26,186 nt of DNA from CAZMCT01 sp964564785. Lineage in GTDB: Bacteria > Planctomycetota > Phycisphaerae > UBA1845 > Fen-1342. A model generated the notes under the pieces. It searched no databases. It was not told where the DNA came from and saw only the letters and a list, made by a program, of their open reading frames with translations. The translations under genes were made by a program, and so were the position numbers. Below, in pieces: positions 9,177-16,410 of this stretch. Position 1 is the stretch's first letter, and each line of letters starts with the position of its first letter. The DNA lies in assembly GCA_964564785.1 (NCBI GenBank), contig CAZMCT010000044.1, positions 1-26,186 on the forward strand. The letters run 5' to 3'.

Positions 9177-9899
9177 TCACGAGGGCTCGCAGCGAGTTTC
9201 GTTCGGAAGCGGTTCCAGACAGGCTTCGAGCCATTGCCTCAACGGCCGCAGCCCCGCAAACTCGTAGTCCGGGGTGTCGGTCCCAATATCGTGGATCCGG
9301 TGCTGGCGGTTGATCCAGACGCTCTTCAGGCCGGCGGCACGGGCTCCGCCCACGTCGCTGTGCAGCGAGTCGCCAATGTGCAGGACACCCTCGCGCCGCC
9401 AGCCGGACTGACGCAGGGTCGCCTCGAAGATCCCCGGGTGGGGCTTGTAGGAGCGGGCGTCCTCGGAAGTCATCACTCCGTCTACACGGAGGCCCAACCG
9501 ATCCAGGGCGGCGTCAAGATCAGCCCGGTCGGCATTTGAAACGATCCAGACTGGGGCCGGACAATGCCCTAAGAACTCCCGCGCATCTGACTGAAGCGGG
9601 GGGTTGCGCCAGTACTCGACGAGCCGCGCGATGTAAGGTGTCGGCTCGACTGCGTGTCCGAGGGCGGCCATGGTGTCGACGAGGGTGGCCGTTTCGATTT
9701 CGGTCAGCGTCCGATAACCACTGCCATTTGCGCTACTCATCGCGTCGAAGAACCGTTCGCCCCAGGCGATTCCGAGCTCGCGTGCGGTCAGCCCGAGGCC
9801 GGTGTCGCGGATCAGGTCGGCGCAGACGGCCTCGACCGCGGCGCGGTCACCGGCGGTGAGGGTGCCGTACATGTCTACGAAAAGGCCGTCGAGGTTCAT
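9177..9899 (-). CDS. HAD-superfamily hydrolase (haloacid dehalogenase-like)
   Basis: This 240-residue cytosolic protein has all four HAD motifs: VDMYGTLT (nucleophile Asp9), IVSNAD (Ser121), KPHPGIF (Lys152), and GDSLHSDVGGA (Asp177, Asp182). The second position of motif I is Tyr11 rather than Asp. This DxYGT form is typical of L-2-haloacid dehalogenases and related HAD proteins, whereas phosphatases usually have DxD, so phosphatase activity is less certain than for most HADs. The helical cap lies between residues 15 and 100. I chose ATG 9899 because it places motif I at the N-terminus as in the family; no strong ribosome binding site is visible. It follows ftsH by about 100 bases and may be read from the same message. 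The substrate is unknown. Confidence 0.8.
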   Translation of the reverse strand: MNLDGLFVDMYGTLTAGDRAAVEAVCADLIRDTGLGLTARELGIAWGERFFDAMSSANGSGYRTLTEIETATLVDTMAALGHAVEPTPYIARLVEYWRNPPLQSDAREFLGHCPAPVWIVSNADRADLDAALDRLGLRVDGVMTSEDARSYKPHPGIFEATLRQSGWRREGVLHIGDSLHSDVGGARAAGLKSVWINRQHRIHDIGTDTPDYEFAGLRPLRQWLEACLEPLPNETRCEPS

Positions 9900-9969
9900 G
9901 GTCGGGGCGGCTGCCAAATGGCGAAAAGGACAGCCTGACGAACGGAGCCACGGGGGCGGCCGCCCTGCG

Positions 9970-9999
9970 GTGCGGCTTCGCACGCCGGGTCAGCCCGGC
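9970..9999 (-). terminator. Twin hairpins after ftsH
   Basis: Directly after the ftsH stop lie two hairpins: GCCGGG-TCAG-CCCGGC (9984-9999) and GTGCG-GCTT-CGCAC (9970-9983). There is no T-tract, so this is a weak terminator candidate at best; it could instead attenuate reading into the HAD gene or protect the 3' end. Confidence 0.3.
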
Positions 10000-10001
10000 C
10001 G

Positions 10002-12050
10002 TCAGGCTGGGCTGGGGAGCGGACCGGCCTCTCCGTCGCGGGGCTTCTGAACCGGGCGGGCCACCGGCGTATCCGGCGCGCGGCGTCCCTGCTCGGCGGC
10101 GATGAGGTCCGCGACGGTCGGCTTGTCGAGCGGCTGGCCGGCAACGATCTGCCGGACCTCCTCGCCGCTGAGCGTCTCGTACTTGAGCAAAGCTCGGGCC
10201 AGGGCGTCGAGGGCTTCGCGATGTTCCTGGACGATTCGCCGCGTGTCCGCGTACGCGTCGTCGATGATGCGCCGGACTTCCTCGTCGATGACTTCGGTGG
10301 TCTTTTCGGAGAACTCACGGGTCAGACCCAAGTCGGGTACCGCGCGGCGGGTGACCGGCTCGTCACCGTAGTAGACGAAGCCCAGGCGCTCGCTCATGCC
10401 CCACTCGGTAATCATCATGCGGGCCATCTGGGTCGCCTGACGGATGTCGGCCGCGGCCCCCGAGTTCATGTCGTGGCCCAGGAGTTCCTCGGCGACTCGG
10501 CCGGCACAGAGGACACGGAGCGTGGCCTCGACGTAGGAGCGGTTGTAGGTCATGCGGTCCTTCTCAGGCAACGAGAAGGTGGCGCCGCCATAGGGGCCGC
10601 GGGGGATGATGCTGACCTTGTGGACGGGGTCGGCGTCCTTGACGAGGGTTTGCACGAGCGCGTGGCCGGCCTCGTGGTACGCGGTCAGCACGCGGTCCTT
10701 GTCGTCGACGACGCGGCTGCGCTTGGCTCGACCCCAACGGACCTTGTCGCGGGCCTCCTCGAGGTCCTCCAGTTCGACGGCTTCTTTGCTGGCGAGGGTG
10801 GCGAGGAGGGCGGCCTCGTTGACGATCGCGGCCAAATCGGCGCCGCTGAACATGGGGGTGCCGCGGGCGATGCGGTGGAGCTTGGGGTCGAGCGGGGGCT
10901 GGATCTTCACCTTGCGGGCGTGGACCTTGAGGATTTCGAAGCGGCCCTTCACGTCGGGCAGCGGGACGAAGACCTGGCGGTCGAAGCGCCCCGGGCGGAC
11001 GAGCGCGGGGTCGAGCACGTCGGCCCGGTTGGTGGCGGCGATGACGATCACCTGGTCGTTGCTGTCGAAGCCGTCCATCTCGACCAGGATCGCGTTCAGC
11101 GTCTGTTCGCGCTCATCGTGGCCGCCGCCGTTGTAGCTCATGCCGCGGCGGCGTCCGACCGCGTCGATCTCGTCGAGGAAGACGATGCAGGGCGAGTTTT
11201 CCTTGGCCTGGCGAAACAGGTCGCGGACGCGCGACGCGCCGACGCCGACGAACATCTCGACAAAATCGGAGCCGCTGATCGAGAAGAACGGGACCTCGGC
11301 CTCGCCGGCGATGGCCTTGGCCAGCAGCGTTTTGCCGCAGCCGGGCTCGCCGACCAGCAGCACGCCGCGGGGGATGCGCCCCCCGAGCCGCTGAAAGCGC
11401 TTCGGGTTCTTCAGAAACTCGACGATCTCGAGCACCTCCTCCTTGGCTTCGTCGACGCCGGCCACGTCGGCGAAGGTGATCGAGGTGTGCTCCTTGGTCA
11501 TCATGCGGTGGCGGCTGCGCCCGAAGTTGCCGAGCACGCCGGCGCCGCCGCCCGTCTGGCGGAGTTGGCGAAAGAGCAGAAACCAGATGATGCCGAACAG
11601 CAGCAGCCAGGGGAGACTCGAAACCAGAATCGTGACGAAGATGTTGCTGTTGATCTCGCCGGAAAGCTCGACGGACCGGCCGCTGCGCGCGCTGAGCTGC
11701 TCGATCTCCTTGCGGATCGACTCGAGGTTCTCGACGACGCCGGGATACACGAGTTCGAAGTTTTTGGTGTCGGAGTTGGCGGGCTGGCCGTAGAACTCGC
11801 CCGTGATCATGTTCTCCTTGATCACGACCTTGCGGATGTCGCCGTTGGCGATGGCGGTCCAGAACTGCTGGATCGTGATCTTCTGCGCGCGGTGCATGCT
11901 CTGGTTGAGCATCACCAGGAACATCAGGCCGAGGGCGACGATGATCACCCAACTGAAGACGCCCCGGGAAATTCGCACGGGCGGGCGCGGCGGACCGCCG
12001 TCACCGCTGTCACCCCCGGAGCGCGGGCGCTGGGGCTGATTCTCCGGCAT
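10002..12050 (-). CDS. ftsH: ATP-dependent zinc metalloprotease FtsH
   Basis: FtsH is a hexameric inner-membrane AAA protease that removes damaged membrane proteins and regulated cytosolic ones. The 682-residue product has a Pro/Gly-rich cytosolic start, TM1 (31-49), a periplasmic domain (about 50-140), TM2 (139-160), and an AAA domain with Walker A GEPGCGKT (234-241), pore loop FVGVGASR (267-274), Walker B VFLDEIDA, and the second region of homology ATNRADVLDPALVRPGR. The M41 peptidase has zinc motif HEAGH (459-463) with a third ligand probably Asp535. Walker A differs from the common GPPGTGKT but keeps the Lys and Thr. Its AAA module is a useful contrast with the Vps4-like ATPase at 21.7 kb. 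It starts 49 bases after lptE ends, on the same strand, next to genes for outer-membrane biogenesis; FtsH is known in proteobacteria to control LPS synthesis, so the pairing makes sense. Confidence 0.97.
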   Translation of the reverse strand: MPENQPQRPRSGGDSGDGGPPRPPVRISRGVFSWVIIVALGLMFLVMLNQSMHRAQKITIQQFWTAIANGDIRKVVIKENMITGEFYGQPANSDTKNFELVYPGVVENLESIRKEIEQLSARSGRSVELSGEINSNIFVTILVSSLPWLLLFGIIWFLLFRQLRQTGGGAGVLGNFGRSRHRMMTKEHTSITFADVAGVDEAKEEVLEIVEFLKNPKRFQRLGGRIPRGVLLVGEPGCGKTLLAKAIAGEAEVPFFSISGSDFVEMFVGVGASRVRDLFRQAKENSPCIVFLDEIDAVGRRRGMSYNGGGHDEREQTLNAILVEMDGFDSNDQVIVIAATNRADVLDPALVRPGRFDRQVFVPLPDVKGRFEILKVHARKVKIQPPLDPKLHRIARGTPMFSGADLAAIVNEAALLATLASKEAVELEDLEEARDKVRWGRAKRSRVVDDKDRVLTAYHEAGHALVQTLVKDADPVHKVSIIPRGPYGGATFSLPEKDRMTYNRSYVEATLRVLCAGRVAEELLGHDMNSGAAADIRQATQMARMMITEWGMSERLGFVYYGDEPVTRRAVPDLGLTREFSEKTTEVIDEEVRRIIDDAYADTRRIVQEHREALDALARALLKYETLSGEEVRQIVAGQPLDKPTVADLIAAEQGRRAPDTPVARPVQKPRDGEAGPLPSPA

Positions 12051-12099
12051 GCGGGCTCACAGTGGGCAGCAGCCCGGGGTCGCGCGCGGCCGCCGCCGC

Positions 12100-12594
12100 T
12101 TACCATGCTTCGTACATCTGGGCCACGATCCGCTGCGCGAGGCGGTCGACGGCCCGTTCCTGAGCGAAACGCTCCTGCTCATACATGGGCGGGAGGTAGT
12201 CCACCGACTGTAGGACGTTGGGAAGATCAACCAACAGTCGGCCCGTCCGGACGTCCTTCCATTGCACTCGCACCGCAAGCGTGAGGGTCTTTTCACGCGG
12301 CTGATACGACTCGAAGTCCGGAGCAATCGCGTTCTGCCGCTCCTCGAGCACTTCCGTCACCAGTATGGTATCGGCGTTTTCGCGATCGGCCAGCCGATAC
12401 GGCGTATCGGTACCGATTCGCTTCTTGATGGCCTCCGTGAGCATGAATTCCAGGTCGCGGCGGAACTCCCGGGATCCGGCCATGTCCACATAGACGGTCC
12501 GCACATCCGTGCGCCAAGGTGCGCCCGCCCGGTAACCGCAACCGGTCGCCAGGAGGGCGCTCCCCAGCAGCGTCGCGCTGATCAACCGCCTCAA
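12100..12594 (-). CDS. lptE: LptE-like LPS-assembly lipoprotein
   Basis: This small (164-residue) lipoprotein probably acts in the outer membrane as the plug/partner of LptD, which inserts lipopolysaccharide. The signal peptide ends in lipobox LLATGC (lipidated Cys19) followed by GY, the classic LptE beginning. The segment RTVYVDMAGSREFRRDLE and a following LTEAIKKRI helix fit the small alpha/beta LptE fold, as does its length. The start appears to be TTG at 12594, with GGAGGAG 5 bases upstream; it overlaps the upstream gene stop as TTGA, so the two are translationally coupled. LptE sequences are poorly conserved, so the call leans on lipobox, size, fold pattern and neighbours. If right, the organism has a diderm, LPS-type envelope. 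Confidence 0.75.
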   Translation of the reverse strand: MRRLISATLLGSALLATGCGYRAGAPWRTDVRTVYVDMAGSREFRRDLEFMLTEAIKKRIGTDTPYRLADRENADTILVTEVLEERQNAIAPDFESYQPREKTLTLAVRVQWKDVRTGRLLVDLPNVLQSVDYLPPMYEQERFAQERAVDRLAQRIVAQMYEAW

Positions 12595-13595
12595 CGCAGC
12601 TCCTCCGCCGCGGGTTCCTCGCGCACGCCCATCGCCCGCAGGCGCGTGCGGGCCTCGGCCGCGGCCAGCGTGTCGGGCCAGTCCTCGAGAATCAGGCGGT
12701 AATAGAACTCGGCGGCGCCCGAGCGCCGCGTCTTCTCGTACCAGCGGGCGACCGAAAGGTCCTTCTCGGCCCGCTGCTGGCGGATGCCCTCGAGCCGCTC
12801 GGGAACGCGCTCGCGCTCCGCGTACGGGGGAAACGCGGCCACGACCTGCTGGTAGCGCTGCTGGGCGTCGATCAGCGGCTGGTCGTCGAACTTCACGCCC
12901 GGAAAGGCCGCCTCGGCCGCCTCAGCGCTGCGCAGCATGGCGAGCTGCACGTAGCGGCCGCTGGGATATTGCTTCACCAGGTTCGCGTACTCGTCCTGCG
13001 CGAGGTCCATGTCGCCGCGCTCGAAGTAGAAGTCCGCCTTGAGCTTGAGCGCCAGCTCGCCGATGCGGCTGCCCGGAGCGCGTTCCCAGACGCGGTCGAG
13101 AATCTCGACGCCGTCGTCGTACGCCGGGAGACGGAAGAAAATCCAGAGAATCCGCTTCTGGCCGGAGAGGAACGCACGGCCGACGTCGACGCAGCGCTGG
13201 TTCGCCAGATCGTACAGTTCGCCCGACGCGTTCTCCGCGACCGTCTGGTACTGCTGGACGGCCTTCCAGTAGTCGCGGGCCAGAAAATACGTCTCGCCCA
13301 GCAGGAAACGCGCCTCCTCGAACCGCTCATCGTCCGGGTTCGCCTTCATCCAGCGCTTCAGCAGGCGGCGCGCCGCGTCGGCCTTGTCGCGGGCGATCAG
13401 GGCCCGGGCCCGGCCGAGCTCGTCCGACGGTTGCTCTTCCTCCGTGGGCGGCAGATCAACCCACTCCCCCGTTTCCGGGTCCAGCACCTGCCGCTCTCGA
13501 TACTGCTGTTCCTGCGCGTACAACGGCAGCAGCAACAACGCCACGATGAGCGCCGCGCCGGCCGGCGTGCGCAGGTCGAGCGTGATTCCAAGCAT
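12591..13595 (-). CDS. Secreted TPR protein, BamD-like
   Basis: This exported protein of 334 residues has a signal peptide (cleavage near residue 28, LYAQ/EQ) and a row of tetratricopeptide-type helical pairs, for example ARFLLGETYFLARDYWKAV, KADFYFERGDMDLAQDEYA, and a C-terminal unit around VARWYEKTRRSGAAEFYYR. The last region resembles BamD, which helps insert beta-barrel proteins in the outer membrane, but no lipobox cysteine is present, so it would be periplasmic rather than lipid-anchored. A CpoB/YbgF-type role is an alternative. I chose ATG 13595 because it starts the signal peptide. It is the first gene of the TPR-lptE-ftsH-HAD transcript. The near-consensus promoter just upstream would start RNA almost exactly at the ATG. 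Confidence 0.7.
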   Translation of the reverse strand: MLGITLDLRTPAGAALIVALLLLPLYAQEQQYRERQVLDPETGEWVDLPPTEEEQPSDELGRARALIARDKADAARRLLKRWMKANPDDERFEEARFLLGETYFLARDYWKAVQQYQTVAENASGELYDLANQRCVDVGRAFLSGQKRILWIFFRLPAYDDGVEILDRVWERAPGSRIGELALKLKADFYFERGDMDLAQDEYANLVKQYPSGRYVQLAMLRSAEAAEAAFPGVKFDDQPLIDAQQRYQQVVAAFPPYAERERVPERLEGIRQQRAEKDLSVARWYEKTRRSGAAEFYYRLILEDWPDTLAAAEARTRLRAMGVREEPAAEELR

Positions 13596-13602
13596 GGCCG
13601 CA

Positions 13603-13631
13603 ATTATAGGTCGAGGCTGATCCAGCAACAA
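13603..13631 (-). promoter_or_regulatory. Sigma70-type promoter for the TPR-lptE-ftsH transcript
   Basis: On the minus strand TTGTTG (13631-13626) and TATAAT (13608-13603) are separated by exactly 17 bases. The expected start point, about 7 bases past the -10 box, is 13596-13595, which is the A of the ATG. The message may therefore be leaderless. No Shine-Dalgarno sequence is possible if so. Confidence 0.6.
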
Positions 13632-13688
13632 CGCCGCCGAGCACGCGCCGGGTTGCAGTTGACCCGCGTCCGCGGCACACTGGCCGCC

Positions 13689-15104
13689 ATGACCCCACGG
13701 TTTCGCCTGCGCGTTGTCCACGCTGCGATCCGGCTTGTCGCGCGCACGGCTCGTGCGCCGCGCGCCGCGTCTTCGTCGCGCCGTCGCTTCCTGGCGTGCG
13801 CACTGCTCGCAATCGGCACGCTCATGCTCCCGACGCGCGGCGTGTCAGGGACGCAGTCTGGTCCCGATTCGCGACCGGCTGCGACCCGTCCCGCGACGTC
13901 GGCCGCCACACAGCCCACGCCGACCAAGGCCCTCTTGCTGGCTCAGGCCCAGTTCGTCGAGCAACCGGACCCCGCCGGGGGGCGGGCCAAGACCCGGCCC
14001 GGACCGGCCAAACTCCTGCTGGCGTGGCCGGAGGACGGGGCATGGAAGACCGAGGTCATCGAGGATTCGGACAGCAGCGTGTTTCACAAGGCGCTGGCGT
14101 TCGACCTGCCGGGCGAGCGGCCGGGGATCCTGACGATCGGGGCGGCGAACGCACCACGGCCGGGACTGCTGAAGGTGTGGCGGCGGGCAGCGGAGGGCTG
14201 GCGGGCGGAGACCCTGTGGGCCGCGCAGGTAGGGGAGGAATGGAACCGGCTGCGTGACATCGAGATCGCGGACGTGACGGGCGACGGACAGCGGGAGCTG
14301 GTGATCGCCACGCACGACCGCGGCGTGGTTGCGGTGCTCCGCAAGGCGGGCACGCAGTGGGAGGTGCAGGAGATCGACCGGAGCCCGGAGCCCCGCATCG
14401 TGCACGAGATCGAGATCGGGGACGTCGACGGCGACGGGCGGGCGGAGATTTTCGCGAATCCGAGCACGCGGAACCGGGCGGACGGGGGCCCGCAGCCCGG
14501 GTGGCTGGTCATGTATCGCTGGAACGGGGAGCGTTTCACGCGGACGGAGGTCGAGGCCTTCGGCCCGCGCCACGCGCGCGAGATTCTCGTGGGGCAGACC
14601 GACCCGAATCGGCCGGCCGTGCTCTTCGCGGCGCTCGAGACGATCGAGACGCGGGCCGGGCCGCTCGGCGGGGCGGCGCAGAAGCTCGAACTCCGTCGCC
14701 GGTGGTTCGGGGCCGAGCCGGGCAGCGAGCTGATGGCGTCGCTGCCGGACAGCAAGTGCCGCTTTCTGAACCTGGGCGATGTCGACGGTGATGGGGGCGT
14801 GGATCTGGTCGCGTCGTGCTACCGCTCGGGGCTGTGGGTGCTCCGGCCGGGCCCGGGCGGCTGGACGAGCACGCCGATCGATGCGGACTCGACGGGCTAT
14901 CAGCACTCGACAACGCTGGCCGACTTGGACGGCGACGGGCGGCTCGAGATCTACGTGGCGACGGACGACGCGGGCAAGCTGCGGCGCTACACCTGGAACG
15001 GCAGCGCGTTTGACCGGGCGGACCTGCTGGATTTGCACAAGCGTGACATCACCTGGTGCCTGACGGTGTGCGAACAGCCCGCGTGCCTGATGCTACAGCC
15101 CTGA
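13689..15104 (+). CDS. Exported FG-GAP/VCBS repeat protein
   Basis: This 471-residue protein is probably secreted and folds as a calcium-binding beta-propeller. At least four repeats carry DxxGDG-type loops: IADVTGDGQREL, IGDVDGDGRAEI, LGDVDGDGGVDL and LADLDGDGRLEI, each followed by the short hydrophobic strand expected for FG-GAP repeats. The N-terminus has a long arginine-rich region ending in SRRRFLAC and a hydrophobic stretch, which resembles a twin-arginine export signal; a Thr/Ala/Pro linker follows. The open frame extends upstream to 12969, but that part is antisense to the TPR gene, so I take ATG 13689. It is divergent from the TPR gene and convergent with queF. FG-GAP proteins are common in planctomycetes; the partner or ligand cannot be told. 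Confidence 0.75.
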   Translation: MTPRFRLRVVHAAIRLVARTARAPRAASSSRRRFLACALLAIGTLMLPTRGVSGTQSGPDSRPAATRPATSAATQPTPTKALLLAQAQFVEQPDPAGGRAKTRPGPAKLLLAWPEDGAWKTEVIEDSDSSVFHKALAFDLPGERPGILTIGAANAPRPGLLKVWRRAAEGWRAETLWAAQVGEEWNRLRDIEIADVTGDGQRELVIATHDRGVVAVLRKAGTQWEVQEIDRSPEPRIVHEIEIGDVDGDGRAEIFANPSTRNRADGGPQPGWLVMYRWNGERFTRTEVEAFGPRHAREILVGQTDPNRPAVLFAALETIETRAGPLGGAAQKLELRRRWFGAEPGSELMASLPDSKCRFLNLGDVDGDGGVDLVASCYRSGLWVLRPGPGGWTSTPIDADSTGYQHSTTLADLDGDGRLEIYVATDDAGKLRRYTWNGSAFDRADLLDLHKRDITWCLTVCEQPACLMLQP

Positions 15105-15216
15105 GATCGGCATTGCGCCGGATGTCGCGGCATCCCCTCGCAGCCCACCAGGTTCCCCTTGCGGTCCGCTCCGCGGCTCGAACCACAAGACACAGGCGAG
15201 CGGCCCGCACGGCCCC

Positions 15217-15582
15217 CTAGCGGCGGCCGCGTTTGCGGTACTCGGCGGTGATGGTGGAGCGGAGGCCGCCGCGGGGGTTCCAGTCCGTGACGATCCGCAT
15301 CCAGCGCGGGCGGAGGACCTCGACCAGTTCGTCCAGCACGCGGTTGGTCACCGCTTCGTAGAAGATCCCCTCATCGCGGAAGCGTTGGAGGTAGAGCTTG
15401 AGGGCCTTCAGCTCGACGCACCGCCGATCCGCGATGTACTCGATCGTGACGCAGCCGAAGTCCGGCTGGCCGGTGATCGGGCAGACGCTGGTGAACTCGG
15501 GCGCGACGTGCCGGATGACGTAGTCGCGGCCCGGGCTGGGGTTGGGGAACGTCTCCAGGCCGTACTTGGCGCGGTCGGGCAT
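15217..15582 (-). CDS. queF: NADPH-dependent 7-cyano-7-deazaguanine reductase (QueF, short type)
   Basis: QueF reduces preQ0 to preQ1 in the synthesis of the tRNA base queuosine. The 121-residue product is the short, single-domain (B. subtilis) type. The catalytic cysteine is Cys34 in SVCPITGQPDF, with Asp41 seven residues later as in the family. The QueF signature ELKALKLYL follows at 57-65, then IFYEAVTN with Glu76. Where the B. subtilis enzyme has a His-Glu pair, this one has Tyr75-Glu76; I do not read that as loss of function. NPRGG near the end is also conserved. The ATG at 15582 matches where homologues begin (LETFPNP soon after); an in-frame GTG at 15600 is the alternative. No other queuosine gene is nearby, and no preQ1 riboswitch is visible upstream. 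Confidence 0.93.
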   Translation of the reverse strand: MPDRAKYGLETFPNPSPGRDYVIRHVAPEFTSVCPITGQPDFGCVTIEYIADRRCVELKALKLYLQRFRDEGIFYEAVTNRVLDELVEVLRPRWMRIVTDWNPRGGLRSTITAEYRKRGRR

Positions 15583-15639
15583 GGGGGTGTGATACGGCAC
15601 GGACCCGGGGACCGCAAGCGGGCGTCGGTCGTTGCCGGT

Positions 15640-15690
15640 GGTCGGTCGTCACCCGCGGCCGGTCATCACTTGCGGCTGGTCGTCACTGGC
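15640..15690. repeat. Three tandem 17-bp repeats upstream of queF
   Basis: Three adjacent 17-bp units are GGTCGGTCGTCACCCGC, GGCCGGTCATCACTTGC and GGCTGGTCGTCACTGGC (15640, 15657, 15674). A weaker fourth unit may precede them. They lie about 60 bases before the queF start. They could be a protein-binding array or just a decayed intergenic repeat. Confidence 0.6.
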
Positions 15691-15707
15691 GGGGAGCGCC
15701 GCGACCT

Positions 15708-15854
15708 GTCATTCCGACGAGCGCAGCGAGGAGGAATCCGGCCGGGGATACGGTTCGCCCGGCGTATTGCGAGCCCCGCCGAACGGCGGCCAGATTCCTC
15801 GGCGCTGCGCTGCTCGGAATCACAGACGTCTGCGTTTCGCGGAATGACGGCGGT
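15708..15854. repeat. Dispersed intergenic repeat, copy 2, with perfect 9-bp ends
   Basis: This is the better copy of the element at 1011-1140. It begins GTCATTCCG and ends CGGAATGAC, a perfect terminal inverted repeat. Inside lies a second inverted pair: GAGCGCAGCGAGGAGGAATC near the left end and GATTCCTCGGCGCTGCGCT near the right. It fills most of the 377-base gap between queF and the small membrane protein gene. The rest of that gap (15855-15959) holds no feature I can support, although TACACT at 15945-15950 is a weak -10 candidate. Confidence 0.65.
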
Positions 15855-15959
15855 CTGATCGCGAATCCCCTGAGAGCCGGTCGCGGCGGCCGGCCGATTC
15901 CGGAGCGTGAGGTTTTTTGTAATGCCCCTACCGCTGGCAGGGATTACACTTACAGGTAG

Positions 15960-16367
15960 ATGGAAACCTCGGGCGGCATCCTGAGCCGGGTCGGCGAGCG
16001 GGTGCTCAGCGCCATTGCGGTCGGGCTGGTGGTGCTCGCGGGCGTCGCTCTCTATCGCATGGGGGAGACGGGGCGCGCGGCGCTGTGGAGCGGCATCTGG
16101 CGGACCGCGGCATGGGTCGTGATCGCGGCCGCGGTACCGTGGTCGGCACGATTCTTCATCGGGCGTGTGCTGAGCGTGAGCTCGAATTGGGCCGGTCTGG
16201 GGCTGCTGGTGGCGTTTGGGCTGGTGGATGTCATTGCGGGGCTGATGCTGCTGGGCGGCTGGCCGTCAGGTGGGTGGGGCTGGACGGCGGCGCTGGCGGT
16301 GCTGGGCGCGGCGTGTTTTTACAATTACTTGGTGGCGGAGTACTTATCGGAACAGGCGGGCGGGTGA
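15960..16367 (+). CDS. Small four-helix membrane protein of unknown function
   Basis: I do not recognise this 135-residue protein. It is very hydrophobic, with four likely membrane helices: around residues 15-33 (AIAVGLVVLAGVALY), 44-60 (TAAWVVIAAAVPW), 75-97 (WAGLGLLVAFGLVDVIAGLMLLG) and 102-125 (GWGWTAALAVLGAACFYNYL). It has a short N-terminal cytosolic segment and no obvious catalytic residues. The ATG is the first in frame; only a weak GGTAG-like site precedes it. It runs in the same direction as the kinase 43 bases downstream and could be the first gene of the membrane-remodelling cluster, though a hairpin lies between them. Confidence 0.6.
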   Translation: METSGGILSRVGERVLSAIAVGLVVLAGVALYRMGETGRAALWSGIWRTAAWVVIAAAVPWSARFFIGRVLSVSSNWAGLGLLVAFGLVDVIAGLMLLGGWPSGGWGWTAALAVLGAACFYNYLVAEYLSEQAGG

Positions 16368-16374
16368 GCTGTGG

Positions 16375-16394
16375 CACAGCCGCCTGCGGCTGTG
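16375..16394. repeat. Short palindrome before the kinase gene
   Basis: CACAGCCGC-CT-GCGGCTGTG is a perfect 9-bp inverted repeat just after the small membrane protein gene. It has no T-run. It shares the TGTGGCAC motif with the repeats at 22862-22913, so it is more likely a member of a dispersed repeat family than a dedicated terminator. Confidence 0.5.
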
Positions 16395-16410
16395 ATGATG
16401 TGAGCAGACG

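Noticed and set aside
10221..12284. A 687-codon open frame on the plus strand
   Set aside because: It is exactly antisense to ftsH; its Asp/Val/Leu/Ala-rich composition is what a GC-rich gene gives when read backwards.
15583..15700. preQ1 riboswitch for queF
   Set aside because: No small pseudoknot pattern with an A-rich tail ending at the ribosome binding site is visible; only GC-rich tandem repeats are present.
15917..15950. Promoter for the small membrane protein (TTGTAA and TACACT)
   Set aside because: The hexamers are poor and 22 bases apart, too far for a standard promoter.
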